A stretch of 64,000 nt of DNA, from the NCBI GenBank assembly GCA_026874595.1, contig CM049321.1, positions 1,918,479 through 1,982,478 on the forward strand, in the 5' to 3' direction. Below the pieces are notes generated by a model. The model saw only the letters and a program-made list of their open reading frames with translations, was not told the DNA's origin and searched no databases. Origin of the DNA: Sipunculus nudus. Taxonomy: Eukaryota > Annelida > Sipuncula > Golfingiida > Sipunculidae. Positions 44,776 through 52,362 of this stretch are shown one piece after another. Positions within the stretch are counted from its first letter, which is position 1. Each line of letters opens with the position of its first letter. The position numbers and the translations under genes are program-made.

Positions 44776-45238
44776 TCTAAAAAAATGCATAAGGCTGACT
44801 AATAATTATCCGATTTGACATATTTTATATATTTTCGTATATCATTTATCTATCTCAAAATGTGATCACGTGATGGGCTTACTCTTCACAGTAAACGCGC
44901 TTTATATACACTCCACACCAATGTATATTCATTGATTACCATCGTTATAATAGCCACCATTCACATGTACATACTCTCGTGTGTAAAATGCATACATGTA
45001 CATATGTTAGAAAACCTTATAGAAACACAGCTCAGCTATAATAATTTTTTTTAAACAGGACCACCTTAATTGTTTTCCATAACCTGATTTTTTTTCCTGT
45101 ACGTTTCAGGACACGGAACTGCATGAACACGTTGAAGGAACGAAGTCAAATGGTTCCTATGTGATATACGACGCATACATAGGCGACGCGAAAACGGAAG
45201 GTTACCTGGCAAAAAGAGACGAAGACACGCATCTCTAG
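19475..45238 (+). CDS. SLC5A8/12-like Na+-coupled monocarboxylate transporter (17 coding exons)
   Basis: Spliced gene model with exons 19475-19688, 21043-21176, 21480-21548, 21732-21783, 24361-24428, 28793-28873, 29230-29303, 29787-29927, 30477-30606, 31371-31459, 32087-32199, 33271-33341, 40532-40618, 41056-41246, 43435-43538, 44402-44517 and 45110-45238. All borders are GT..AG, all phases fit, and the total is 1863 nt, giving 620 aa (human SLC5A8 is about 610). Signature blocks are [87 protein letters not shown] and [12 protein letters not shown]. The family consists of plasma-membrane sodium symporters with 13 helices carrying lactate, pyruvate, short-chain acids, nicotinate or iodide; the substrate here cannot be told. 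The Ser-Ser in the SSVSS block fits the Na2 site. The protein ends Thr-His-Leu, a class I PDZ ligand pattern. The ATG at 19475 fits the usual SLC5 N-terminal length. 5' UTR exons were not identified. Confidence 0.92.
21043..21176 (+). CDS. Transporter exon 2 (residues 72-116)
   Basis: Acceptor CCTGCAG. Encodes [20 protein letters not shown] and [17 protein letters not shown]; donor GAA|GTAAGT, phase 0. Confidence 0.92.
21480..21548 (+). CDS. Transporter exon 3 (residues 117-139)
   Basis: A 69-bp exon after TTTTCAG encoding [19 protein letters not shown] and a short remainder. This matches the Y-E-Y-L-E-R-R-F motif region shared by SLC5 proteins (here split as VYE|YLERRF). Donor ACG|GTAGGT. 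Confidence 0.9.
21732..21783 (+). CDS. Transporter exon 4 (residues 140-157)
   Basis: A 52-bp exon encoding [17 protein letters not shown], equivalent to the Y-x-P-A-x-A-L-x segment of SMCT and NIS proteins. Acceptor CTTTTAG, donor GCAG|GTATGT, phase 1. Confidence 0.9.
21784..23729 (+). repeat. Three tandem copies of an intron-4 block
   Basis: Copies at 21784-22532 (749 bp), 22533-22981 (449 bp, internally deleted) and 22982-23729 (748 bp) are almost identical. Each begins GTATGTTTAAAGTATACG and ends near a GCGAAAATGAAACC motif. The middle copy also carries a local duplication of about 76 bp (about 22760-22910). The first copy starts exactly at the exon-4 donor. Confidence 0.93.
24361..24428 (+). 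CDS. Transporter exon 5 (residues 157-179)
   Basis: Acceptor TTGTTTCAG. Encodes [20 protein letters not shown] and a short remainder; the split Val codon joins exon 4. Donor ATA|GTAAGT, phase 0. Confidence 0.92.
24429..25620. other. Intron 5, left part
   Basis: Intronic sequence before the Harbinger element. No gene or clear repeat. A GC-rich patch with CCGCC/GCCGCC near 24528-24560 stands out but has no assigned meaning. Confidence 0.5.
25640..26110. repeat. Left subterminal ACGT-motif cluster of Harbinger
   Basis: More than twenty ACGT or near-ACGT cores (GAACGTAC, AGGACGTG, CACGTTCT and others) at irregular spacing of about 10-25 bp. Harbinger proteins bind subterminal motifs in other organisms, so these are candidate binding sites. 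Confidence 0.6.
27004..28150 (-). pseudogene. Harbinger DDE transposase, inactivated
   Basis: A HARBI1-like nuclease read on the minus strand across several broken frames. In order: [20 protein letters not shown] and [20 protein letters not shown] (N-terminal helical part), [20 protein letters not shown] and [16 protein letters not shown] (first catalytic Asp), [15 protein letters not shown] (second Asp), [26 protein letters not shown] (catalytic Glu). I see at least five lesions: frameshifts near 27805, 27650 and 27290 and in-frame stops near 27480 and 27330. All catalytic residues survive, so decay is moderate, but no functional enzyme can be made. Confidence 0.9.
28250..28565. repeat. Right subterminal ACGT-motif cluster of Harbinger
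   Basis: Dense GACGTA, AACGTA, GCGTAC and TCGTA motifs mirroring the left subterminal cluster, ending at the right inverted terminus. Confidence 0.6.
28793..28873 (+). CDS. Transporter exon 6 (residues 180-206)
   Basis: Acceptor CATGACAG. Encodes [20 protein letters not shown] and the rest of the helix, the most recognisable SLC5 block. Donor AGG|GTAAGT, phase 0. Confidence 0.94.
29230..29303 (+). CDS. Transporter exon 7 (residues 207-231)
   Basis: Acceptor GATATTTCAG. Encodes [20 protein letters not shown] followed by IQFF, the extracellular segment typical of SMCT proteins. Donor GA|GTGAGT, phase 2. Confidence 0.92.
29440..29535. repeat. (AAT)n microsatellite in intron 7
   Basis: About 30 AAT triplets with a few interruptions. 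The complementary (ATT)n tract follows in the same intron. Confidence 0.95.
29655..29764. repeat. (ATT)n microsatellite in intron 7
   Basis: About 35 ATT triplets, complementary to the AAT tract 120 bp upstream, ending about 20 bp before the exon-8 acceptor. Confidence 0.95.
29787..29927 (+). CDS. Transporter exon 8 (residues 231-278)
   Basis: Acceptor TATGTTAG. Encodes [20 protein letters not shown], a helix, then [20 protein letters not shown], the conserved Q-x-x-V-Q-R-F block. Donor AT|GTGAGT, phase 2. Confidence 0.94.
30477..30606 (+). CDS. Transporter exon 9 (residues 278-321)
   Basis: Acceptor CATTCAG. Encodes [20 protein letters not shown], then [15 protein letters not shown] with the conserved Cys-Asp-Pro. 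Donor CAG|GTGGGA, phase 0. Confidence 0.93.
31271..31304. repeat. Dispersed repeat fragment, copy 1
   Basis: A GCGCCGTGACCCACAGGTCC core followed by CTTGTTT. Close relatives are at 49364-49396 and 51349-51383. Confidence 0.6.
31371..31459 (+). CDS. Transporter exon 10 (residues 322-351)
   Basis: Acceptor CCTCTACAG. Encodes [20 protein letters not shown] and IAALFSGAL. Donor CTCAG|GTGGGT, phase 2. Confidence 0.94.
31610..31682 (+). mobile_element. tRNA-related SINE fragment
   Basis: GGGGCTTGGACAGTCGAGTG and the following ACACGCTCAGCTCTGTACGCTG parallel the box-A half of the SINE at 43568-43804. The box-B part and tail are missing or unrecognisable. Confidence 0.5.
32087..32199 (+). CDS. Transporter exon 11 (residues 351-389)
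   Basis: Acceptor GTTTCAG. Encodes [20 protein letters not shown], carrying the Ser pair expected at the Na2 site, and a basic loop. Donor CTAG|GTGAGC, phase 1. Confidence 0.94.
32571..33262. repeat. 49-bp minisatellite abutting exon 12
   Basis: About 14 copies of a 49-bp unit built from GGTCCGGACAACATTAAGTA, AAATGTCTGC and TTTATCAGCCTTCCCTTAT. A four-unit block recurs (marks at 32932 and 33126), so a higher-order structure exists. The last copy runs into the polypyrimidine tract and AG of the exon-12 acceptor. Confidence 0.93.
33271..33341 (+). CDS. Transporter exon 12 (residues 389-412)
   Basis: Acceptor TTATTTTCCAG. Encodes [20 protein letters not shown] and VLQ, one membrane helix. Donor CAG|GTAGGA, phase 0. 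Confidence 0.9.
33886..35895. repeat. 2-kb minisatellite, 40-bp unit
   Basis: About 50 copies of a unit with CCTGGTGGCCTAAGGACACC and ACAGGTATAATGCTGTATAT. Two subtypes alternate: an ATGCTGTATAT form and an ATTTTACATAC form. The second dominates the left part and reappears near the right end together with a divergent TCATGGGGCCTAGGTTTACA unit at both 34551 and 35757. Confidence 0.95.
35896..36532. other. Intron 12 between repeat array and Penelope element
   Basis: No gene or recognised repeat. Confidence 0.5.
36533..36607. repeat. (TA)n tract at left edge of Penelope element
   Basis: About 35 uninterrupted TA dinucleotides directly joining the 64-bp terminal repeat of the element. Confidence 0.95.
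36603..36666. repeat. 64-bp pseudo-LTR piece, copy 1
   Basis: TATACTAGAAGTATATAGGT to GATGCTAAGAGC. The same 64 bp recur at 38989-39052 in the same orientation, on the 5' side of the ORF. Confidence 0.9.
36702..36744 (-). ncRNA. Hammerhead-ribozyme-like motif, copy 1
   Basis: On the minus strand, 43 nt fold as a minimal hammerhead. Stem I is CACAU/AUGUG, followed by core CUGAUGA, stem II UGC-GGCA-GCA, core GAA, the palindromic stem III AACACGUGUU, and the cleavage nucleotide A (predicted cut after the base at 36707). All catalytic core bases are present; a U-U pair at the base of stem II and H17 = A are weaker points. It lies in the 3' untranslated part of the Penelope element, identical to the copy at 39542-39584. 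Confidence 0.72.
36794..38933 (-). pseudogene. Penelope-like reverse transcriptase / GIY-YIG endonuclease (one frameshift)
   Basis: Two overlapping minus-strand frames (38151-38933, 260 aa; 36794-38221, 475 aa) form one protein of about 720 aa broken by one extra A in an A6 run near 38185. In order: an N-terminal helical region; [20 protein letters not shown]; the [10 protein letters not shown] block; [20 protein letters not shown]; the active-site [18 protein letters not shown]; a Cys-rich linker ([15 protein letters not shown]); and the GIY-YIG part AGIIYAADV...CIGLAG with the Arg-containing [10 protein letters not shown]. The YIG tyrosine is replaced by Cys here, whereas the inverted partial copy retains Tyr. 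The frame is otherwise full-length, so the loss is recent. The single-base shift could also be a sequencing error in a homopolymer. Confidence 0.9.
38989..39052. repeat. 64-bp pseudo-LTR piece, copy 2
   Basis: Identical in sequence and orientation to 36603-36666; it separates the 5' leader of the element from the inverted 3'-end copy. Confidence 0.9.
39053..39490 (+). pseudogene. Inverted truncated copy of the GIY-YIG end
   Basis: Plus-strand piece equivalent to the last 145 or so codons of the Penelope protein, from CNC[12 protein letters not shown] to the shared stop. It carries KTYIGLAG, with the canonical tyrosine. 5'-truncated, so not a gene by itself. Confidence 0.88.
39542..39584 (+). 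ncRNA. Hammerhead-ribozyme-like motif, copy 2
   Basis: Plus-strand twin of the motif at 36702-36744: CACAT, CTGATGA, TTGCGGCAGCAT, GAA, AACACGTGTT, A (39579, predicted cleavage nucleotide), ATGTG. Stem I pairs 5 bp, stem II 3 bp with a GGCA loop, and stem III is a loopless palindrome, suggesting that dimeric RNA would be the active form. Confidence 0.72.
39612..39690. repeat. (TA)n tract at right edge of Penelope element
   Basis: Imperfect TA dinucleotide run directly following the inverted copy; partner of the tract at 36533-36607. Confidence 0.93.
39691..40531. other. Intron 12, right end
   Basis: AT-rich with two small matches to a dispersed CGCGAAAATGGAACC-type motif (about 39775-39810 and 40135-40155). 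No gene. Confidence 0.5.
40532..40618 (+). CDS. Transporter exon 13 (residues 413-441)
   Basis: Acceptor CTTTTCGCAG. Encodes [20 protein letters not shown] and AFFPFANVP, the conserved G-x-P-x-LG-x-F helix. Donor CCG|GTAAGT, phase 0. Confidence 0.93.
41056..41246 (+). CDS. Transporter exon 14 (residues 442-505)
   Basis: Acceptor TGTCATCAG. Encodes [20 protein letters not shown], then a polar loop with the N-glycosylation sequon Asn-Val-Thr. Donor GAC|GTAAGT, phase 2. It is the longest internal exon. Confidence 0.92.
41330..42320. repeat. Diverged satellite, period about 155 bp
   Basis: Six to seven diverged units marked by TGAAATTAGGTCATG (about 41421, 41525, 41682, 41839, 41997, 42148 and 42303) and by GGGAGGTYCTAGGCAAAT and GGGCACAAATTGTAYCCATT parts. 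The second interval is shorter (104 bp), so one unit is truncated. Confidence 0.8.
43030..43110. repeat. (AAT)n microsatellite in intron 14
   Basis: About 25 AAT triplets with interruptions. Confidence 0.93.
43435..43538 (+). CDS. Transporter exon 15 (residues 505-540)
   Basis: Acceptor ATGTTTCAG. Encodes [20 protein letters not shown] and a hydrophobic helix [15 protein letters not shown]. This is the LYxLSYxWY-like block seen near the last helix of SMCT proteins. Donor ACAG|GTGAGG, phase 1. Confidence 0.94.
43568..43804 (+). mobile_element. tRNA-derived SINE in intron 15
   Basis: The 5' part resembles a tRNA gene with a box-A-like TACTAGAGCGGTAAAACGC and a box B GGGTTCGATCCC. A G-run follows, then a tRNA-unrelated body and an A-rich tail (AATAATAAAAAAAAAA). 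Flanks TGATGGACAG (43558-43567) and TGATTGACAG (43805-43814) are a 10-bp target duplication with one mismatch. Confidence 0.83.
44402..44517 (+). CDS. Transporter exon 16 (residues 540-578)
   Basis: Acceptor GTTTTGCAG. Encodes [20 protein letters not shown] and a Cys-rich cytoplasmic tail segment; the ...P-x-x-P-x-L-L...P style is typical of SMCT C-terminal regions. Donor CAG|GTAGCC, phase 0. Confidence 0.9.
44735..44775. repeat. (TA)n microsatellite in intron 16
   Basis: Uninterrupted TA run. Confidence 0.9.
45110..45238 (+). CDS. Transporter exon 17 (residues 579-620, stop)
   Basis: Acceptor ACGTTTCAG after a T-rich tract. Encodes a hydrophilic C-terminal tail ending KRDEDTHL then TAG. 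The last three residues Thr-His-Leu fit the class I PDZ ligand pattern (S/T-x-hydrophobic). Confidence 0.91.
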   Translation, partial: DTELHEHVEGTKSNGSYVIYDAYIGDAKTEGYLAKRDEDTHL

Positions 45239-46157
45239 CTGATTTTTTTTTATCAAGTTCCATGTGGTTTTCTTGGGTACCCTGTCATCCTTGGTGTGAC
45301 TGCGTGACACTTGATGAAATGGATGTTCTAAAGCTGCGAAACTCAGTATTTTTATACCCAATTCTTAAGGGAAAAACGAGAGTACTGAATGTGTGACATT
45401 TGATGAAACATTTCGTGAACAGTTAGGAAATTATACATTCAAGTCTCTGTTATAATTATCTAAAGTAATTTAATATCCGTCCATCTATTACTTTAGTTTT
45501 ATAGTTTTTAATTATTTCTACAGTCGTGTTTACAACGCAATGACCCAGCACTATCGGCACGTTTTGAGAGCGGCGCCAGCGGCACGTTATGGGGCCAGCA
45601 TTGAGTATAATGGCGGGGCGCAGACTATATTGCGTACGAGGTAATAGGGTTTATCTACTGTGTAAGTTTGTGTATATATTTTACCTATATCAACTGTGAA
45701 ATGCATACGGGTTTTGTTAAAAGACACCCGAAGCATCATAATAAAATTGTTTTCACGCCTGTAAAATGTAATGGGATTTAAATGTTTTTTACGTGTGTAT
45801 CATTGACTGTGTTTTCTCCTTTTAAGTGTGACTCGTTGACAGGAGCGCGTGACGGTTTCATCGACACAGCGTTCTATATTTGCATGCTATACCGTTATCT
45901 CGATGCGATGAGAGTATGACCAGAATAATTGTACACATAAAACAAACAAATCTCTTTCTCTCTCTCTCTCAGGGGCTTTTGCATGGCTTAGGCCTATGAT
46001 TCTCTTAGAGCAAGTCAGCCCATCTTTCCCATGTACTGTATCTACTGTGTTCCGCGCAAGGTTTTCTATGTTATTTCAAGCCCCCCCCCCCCCAAACGTT
46101 TCGGTCAATTCCTTTTTAGTCTGCCTTTAGATTCCTAATCTTGGATATATTATAAGC

Positions 46158-46209
<52 letters not shown>

Positions 46210-46354
46210 CAACTTTTTCCTTTATCTAAGAACCGTGGACATTTTGGTCACAGAGCTGCCTTTGTAAACACACCTGCTAATACACCTGGGTACCAGTACA
46301 TGATGTGCAGTAATAATATGCACTTTGACGCCAATTCCCTCTAAGGCTTTCACA
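45239..46354. other. 3' side of transporter gene
   Basis: Probable 3' UTR followed by intergenic DNA. A possible AATAAA poly(A) signal lies near 45738. A C-run (about 46081-46093) and an (AAT)n tract (about 46160-46210) are present. No gene is recognised. Confidence 0.5.
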
Positions 46355-46705
46355 CATTCACGATCAACAACACGGACCATCCGTTTTATCTCCAGCATCA
46401 CCGTGTTAACACTGGGCAAGCATTCGGTGTGATCCTAGGTGGACAGGCATGTTCGAAGAAAAAAATTAACCTGCGCAATTTTTCGTCCCGGATCAAAAAT
46501 GATCCATATGAATCCTGGACGGCATCATGCACATCCGGGAGTCTCCGTGTACGTACTGGGAGCTCCGTATTTAGACTGGTATCTTCCGGGTGCAGGTTTT
46601 TTTTTTCTCCGGACATTCCGGTGCACCAAGGATCACACCGGATGAGTGCCCGGTGTTAACGCGGTAATGCCGGAGTTACTACGGATGATCCCGGAACGAT
46701 GATCC
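46355..46705. mobile_element. Fold-back / MITE-like inverted repeat
   Basis: Two inverted arms of about 85 bp (about 46355-46440 and 46618-46705) share GTTAACAC(T/C)GGGCA, CGGTGTGATCCT and CATCCGT blocks around a centre of about 180 bp. The arms are about 80% matched. No convincing target duplication or coding capacity. Confidence 0.6.
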
Positions 46706-47062
46706 TGCTTCGGCAGGACCAATAAAAACAGGCTGCACTTCAGCACGACCTACAAGAACAACAACAGGCTGCTCTTCAACAGGACCAACAAGAACAGGCT
46801 GCACTTCAGCAGGATCAACAATAACAGGCTGCACCTCAGCAGGACCAACAAAAACAGGCTGCACTTCAGCAGGATCAACAAGAACAGGCTGCACTTCAAC
46901 AGGACCAATAAGAACAGGCTGCACTTCAGCAGTAACAACAACAACAAGTTGTACCTCTGCACGACCAACAAGAAAACAACAGGCTGCTCTTCAACAGGAC
47001 CAACAAGAAGAGGCTGCACTTCAGCAGGATCAACAATAACAGGCTGCACTCAAGCAGGACCA
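46706..47062. repeat. 30-bp minisatellite of coding type
   Basis: About 11 units of 30 bp (CAGCAGGACCAACAAGAACA + GGCTGCACTT). The plus strand reads as a 10-residue repeat QQDQQEQAAL, interrupted by stops from CAA to TAA changes. The minus strand stays open over 46679-46924 with EVQPVLVDPA repeats. It may be a decayed repeat-protein exon or simply a minisatellite whose unit is a multiple of 3. Confidence 0.8.
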
Positions 47063-47849
47063 GTTCTGTGAGCAATAGATCCCTCTATATTTTACATCAT
47101 AAATTTTCCTTTAGTTTGGTTCCTGAGCTTGTATCACCTATAGTTAAAAAATTGGGTTTCTGAGCTTGTAATTGTATCACCTATATTTGAAGGCTCATGT
47201 GGATTATACAATCCATATATGTGGTAATATTACTAAAAGTGATAACTAAAGAAACGTTTAAATTTAAAATTTCGCATATTGCAAAACATGCTAATTTGCT
47301 AATTATTCATACCAATGTAAGGTATTAATGGTTTTGGTTTCCTAAATGCACCTAGTATTGCTTCATCGACACTGAACATTGATAAGGTTTCCGTTTTCAG
47401 GGTACTCGTTATCCCTATTTAATCATAAAGTAAAAAAAAAAAAATATGGGTAAACCCATATGGAAATGACAGGCCTAATTACATGTTGTTAAACTTATTT
47501 TCAGTAGAAATACACATAAAAAAGCCTTCCGTATCTAAGGCATTATTGAAATAATAACAAAAGAAATTAAACCGATATACCTGGTGCATCATGGCTAGTC
47601 ACCTATTTTTGGTGAAGGTAAACACATTGGCTAATTAATGATTGAGAGATAAATCAAGTCTCTCAGCAACACTGTAGAATTTTTTAAGGAAACTCCAGCC
47701 GTGCTGCTCTCTATCGAGTGTAACACGCATAATAAAAGATCTTGGACTGATTAAGCGATAAACAAGGCTATCAGCATATATAAAGAGTGTACTCTGTAAA
47801 AACCGGCCGTGCTGCCCCCTATCCAATGTGACACATCATAGAAGTTCGA
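47063..47849. other. Gene-free stretch
   Basis: No supported gene, RNA or repeat. Confidence 0.5.
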
Positions 47850-48345
47850 GGTCTTTAAATTTAACTTTGAATAGGTACCACTTGGCCGTCAACAATGAGG
47901 CTTCCCCGCAAGAAACGTCCTTTCTTCTTTTGATTATAAGCCCGTTTCAGCTGCGTAAAGCCTTTTTCTTTAAGGTATAGTCTTCCATTGTCAGATCTCC
48001 AATGATCGCCTGTGAAGATGTACCGTTTGACTTGTTTAGTAAAGTTTTGGCATTTCGTAATATTTTATTTCTGGGCGGGAAAAGTACCTTAACATTATGT
48101 GTCTGTGTTTATCAGTTCCTTTTACAATTCTATGTGCTGTCTCTATAACCACAATATGCATGCAGGCCTCATCCCGCTTTTCTGGTGCCCCCACTAATCT
48201 CAAATTAAACTCTATTGTGTAACGTTCAATGTTAAGTATTATACTAGTTAGAACCTTCTCCAAGGTGTCTATTTTTTTCTTTTAGTGTCCCAATTTCGTT
48301 CTGAAGCTCCTTGTTTGTCCGTTCTATGGTCTCCATTTTATTTGT
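47850..48345 (-). pseudogene. LINE ORF1 remnant
   Basis: The minus-strand translation gives, in order, a coiled-coil-like TNKELQNEIGTLKEKN, YTIEFNLRLVGAPEKRDEAC, a HRI...DKHRHIMLRYFSRPE block and a C-terminal RLYLKEKGFTQLKRAYNQKK part. This is the layout of L1-type ORF1 proteins. Frameshifts separate the parts. It is not close to the ORF1 at 2019-2936, so it is another, older LINE family. Confidence 0.75.
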
Positions 48346-49604
48346 ACCTACAAATTGCGTAGTGTTTTCTTGTTCTTTTATTTGGCACCTTTGCTCCTTC
48401 GTTTTTATTACTCATAATCTGCAGTTGTCAATTTTATTGTTTCTTGTGGGTTTAACTTTCGTGTGAACGCAATACAGTAATCAACAAATAGCATATGATT
48501 GAATTGTTATATAGATTTCTGATGCTACATAAAATGTGCGCAAAAGCGAATGGAAAATGAAAAATGAACGAGCAGAAATAACTCTTCATTCCTGGCAGGT
48601 AAAATGTTCACAGTAATCCTGCATGGAATACCCCAGGGACGGATCATAGATTTAGGAAAAGGAGGGCTCCAACCGAGGTGGACTTATGACAAAACCTAAA
48701 AAAATGACGGCTGAAGCGGGCCGGACCCCCCCCCCCCCCCCACCTCTGGAACTGCTTCGGCCCTGCTATCACTGTTCATGTTGATATATGGACAGCTTTA
48801 TCTTGTTAATTTGGTTTGTTTTATCAAAAAAGACAAACCCACTCATAGAAAGCTTTTATCTATTTTCACAAATATTGTCTGTGTGAAGACAAACTATTGG
48901 TCTGATCAAGGATATCAGTCAGGAAGTTCTGATTCAATCTCAATGTTCTGATCTCTGGCTGAGAGTCCTTTATATAATTGATACCTAATTGTAGTGGTGT
49001 TTCTTCTCAAGGATGTAACAGTCATATGATAAAGATCTGTGGTATCCTGTCAGCTCGTGTGACGACGGACCCAAGCAGGATTTCTCAATAAATATACTTT
49101 ATATATAATATTACTATGTGAGATTAGGAATTTAAGTAGAAATTGTATTTTCGCTGGGACTATGAGAACGTGGCAACATTTAGATGCCATAAAAGGTGTT
49201 CCATAAAAAAATCAAATAAACAGCGTTTGTGAAAATGTTTGCTAAACAAGGTACTAGGAAAAAGTAAATAAATCATATGGAATGCAGTCCATATTGCTGT
49301 TTTAAAAAAATCCAAACTTTAACCTCTTTTCCCCATATGCTAGAATAATATAACATTATAGATAGCTGAGCACCGTGACCCACGGGTCCCTTGTTTCTTT
49401 CAATCCCGGCTGACAGCACTAGCTGACACCGGCGACACTTCAAATATGAACTGTTTGGCAAATTTTGCTCCATATTGTCTCCTGCGACTATTCATATGAG
49501 AATGCATACCGGTGAGAAACAAATCAAATGTGAGGAAAGTGGCAAATTCATACCTTTATTCATACTAGGCAGAAAGTGTTCTTTCTCTATCTTTCTCTCT
49601 CTCT

Positions 49605-49643
<39 letters not shown>

Positions 49644-52362
49644 AATATATATATAAAACAGGTACAAATATGTTTAATGTCTGCTGTTTATCAGTTCTTC
49701 ATTTTACGTTCCCTCAGTGATATGGCAAGGAAATAAGGTGAAATAGAACACAAACACACGGCCATTGGGGTAATCTACAAGGGTTTATTTATTTATTTAT
49801 TTATTAGGGGGGGGGACTCGCAGACACACAAACACACATACACATCTTTTAGCTCCTGTATAATACATTTCAAATGTATTACAATGAAGTATATGATTTT
49901 TGAAAATAAGGTTTTATGTTTTCAGTGTAGGTTTATTCTTTATCCGGTTTAGACAAATAATATTTCATAGTAAACTAATAAATAACAATAAAGTCTTTAA
50001 TTATTAATACATTTAATATCCAATATATCAATATTATTTTCTGAATAGCAAGGGGATGATTACATTGACCATTCCCTCTGGCTAAAACGTATAGCCACCA
50101 CCCAACCCCCTAGATTGACGCCCCTGCACACACCCCTCACACAGTCCTTCCCCCTCATCCCCCTACACACAATGTGGCTTCAATTTATCTACAAGGGTGT
50201 GTGTGTGTGTGTGCGGGGGGGGGGGGGGGGAGGGGGCTGACTCGCAGGCGTGGGAGGGAAATCAAAGTTTGGAAAAATGTAAGTCAACTGAGCAATAGTA
50301 ACCGGTCAGCGTCCGTTCGCCCGTCGGTCTTTCTAATAGAGTGGCACCGTTGGATCTGAAATTCGGCATACTGTTAGATGTCCCCAAGGTCTTCTACCAA
50401 ACTCAGCTTTAGGTCACTGAGACTTCGTTCCGTCGAGATATTAAGGAGAAACTTCCATATTCCATTAAAACCTATTGTTACATCTCAAGACTTCCTTTTA
50501 TCAAAAACAATTGTTTTGTTTCGTTCATATTTGGCATAACTATTTATCTGTATGTTTCCAATGAGCATGCCAGAAAATAGGTTATTATTGCGTAATATTG
50601 TATATGGGCCTGCATATAATGTATATTGTCAAAATATCAAGAATGATCTTTTCCCTTGTTATATGGTAACTACTGAAACTTGAGAGCCTTTTTCCAGCAT
50701 ATATCTGTATTAAATTGGGACTTAATTGTATAACAGAAATTATGTCAACATTTTTTATTTTTTAAAATTTATTTGTATAAATATAAAATCAGTAGCTTAA
50801 ATAGCTTAAGTAGCTTAATAAACTTTGAACAAGGCACTTTTTTCATGTGATTTCTGTTTATTTATTTTTCACAGCTGGTACACATGATGATTTAATCTTA
50901 TAATCCGAATTTTACAAGCAACTGGTATACTATACAAACTATAGCTTGTATTGAGGTTTTCATCCATCATTTAAAGTATTGTATACATGAAGCCAGCCCA
51001 GCACAGTGAGGCCCCCCCCCCCCCCGCTAGCCTGGAACCCCGCTAGCCTGGACCCTCACTGATCAGTTATGGTGTGTTCTGTGCCACCGGCCCTGGACCC
51101 TGCATGGGTAAGTTGTTACAAAAGTCAGTTTGATGGGATGGACACTCAAGTGAAACTGACTCAGGTAATAAATCTTGACAAAATGTGTGTTAGTAAGATT
51201 TCCCATTTCAGTGACAATCACATATGAGATGATACAATCTTTTATTCTCTCATGTTTATGAAGCTGATGTGTTAGTTTTTGTTTTCAAGGGTTCAGACTA
51301 ATCTTTTCTAATACCTTTTTATATAAAAAATATTCTCATAATCAATTGTAGCCGAGTGCCACGACCCACAGGTCCCTTGTTTTATAAAAGCACACACACA
51401 TAAACGATTAACATACCTATAAAATATATATACCTTCCTACCTATATTTTCCTATGTGACACATTTCAAATAAGTTAATTGAAACCAGGTTTAGATATAT
51501 TATAAAGTAAGATATGAAACAAAAGTCTATAATTCTAAGTAATAATTTCAAATACATAGATACAGTTCTCTGCTTATCAGGGGTGGGGGGGGGGGAGGGG
51601 GGGTGGGGGGGGGGGGGGGGGGGTAACATTGTGATATTCTTAGTGCCCACGACCAGTGAACAAAAATTTTCTATTAGGCCTTAAAATTTATTAAATGTAC
51701 CTCATATGAACTAACCACAGTTCAGCTCATTTGAAGTGTCCGTTACATATTTGATATTTCACTAAAGTTAGCCCATAATGAGTTCAAATTTATACAAAAG
51801 TTCCCAAATGATTGCCTTGATATTTACTTTCATAATTCATAATTGAGTGATTCACCTGTTTGGCGAGACAGGTTGCGCCATCTTTATTCATTAATTGTTT
51901 ATGCGGAAGTTAAAGGTGTATTTTTAAACTAATAGCTTGCATTCATGTGACATTTTGGACTCTGCATACATATATCTGACTTAGTTGATATACAGTTCAT
52001 CAGTCAGACCTATCACCAGGGAAACATTGAAAGTTTGAACAACTTTAATCCAATCATTTCTAAAAAAATGTAACCAACAAATGTGAATTGTTACTATAAT
52101 CGGCCTTTCTCTACAGTAAAAATTCATTCTAAAGCTTAAGTTTCTTGAAGACAAAGACATGGATTACCCTTGAAATTTACTGCGATGTTTAATCTTAGAA
52201 AGCTTCATATTGTTGTATATTGTATGAGATAAGTGATGCCACCTATTTCTTTTATTGAATTTACATAGATTTTTGGGACTAACAGCTGTAATTGTTGTTT
52301 CTGATTAACTCTCCATTCATACATATCACAATGGGTGGAAACCTTAACGTAAAGGACCCTGT
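48346..52362. other. Intergenic, simple repeats only
   Basis: No gene is recognised. Contains poly-C/poly-G runs (about 48727-48740, 50215-50231, 51011-51024, 51583-51623), a (CT)n tract (about 49588-49640), a short (TTTA)n tract near 49785-49805 and two copies of the dispersed GTGACCCACAGGTCCC-type repeat (49364-49396 and 51349-51383). A minus-strand AATAAA (plus TTTATT, 52251-52256) could once have served the modular gene to the right. Confidence 0.5.

Noticed and set aside
46222-46419. 65-codon minus-strand frame beside the fold-back element
   Set aside because: It overlaps the inverted-repeat arm and has no recognisable family motif or splice context.
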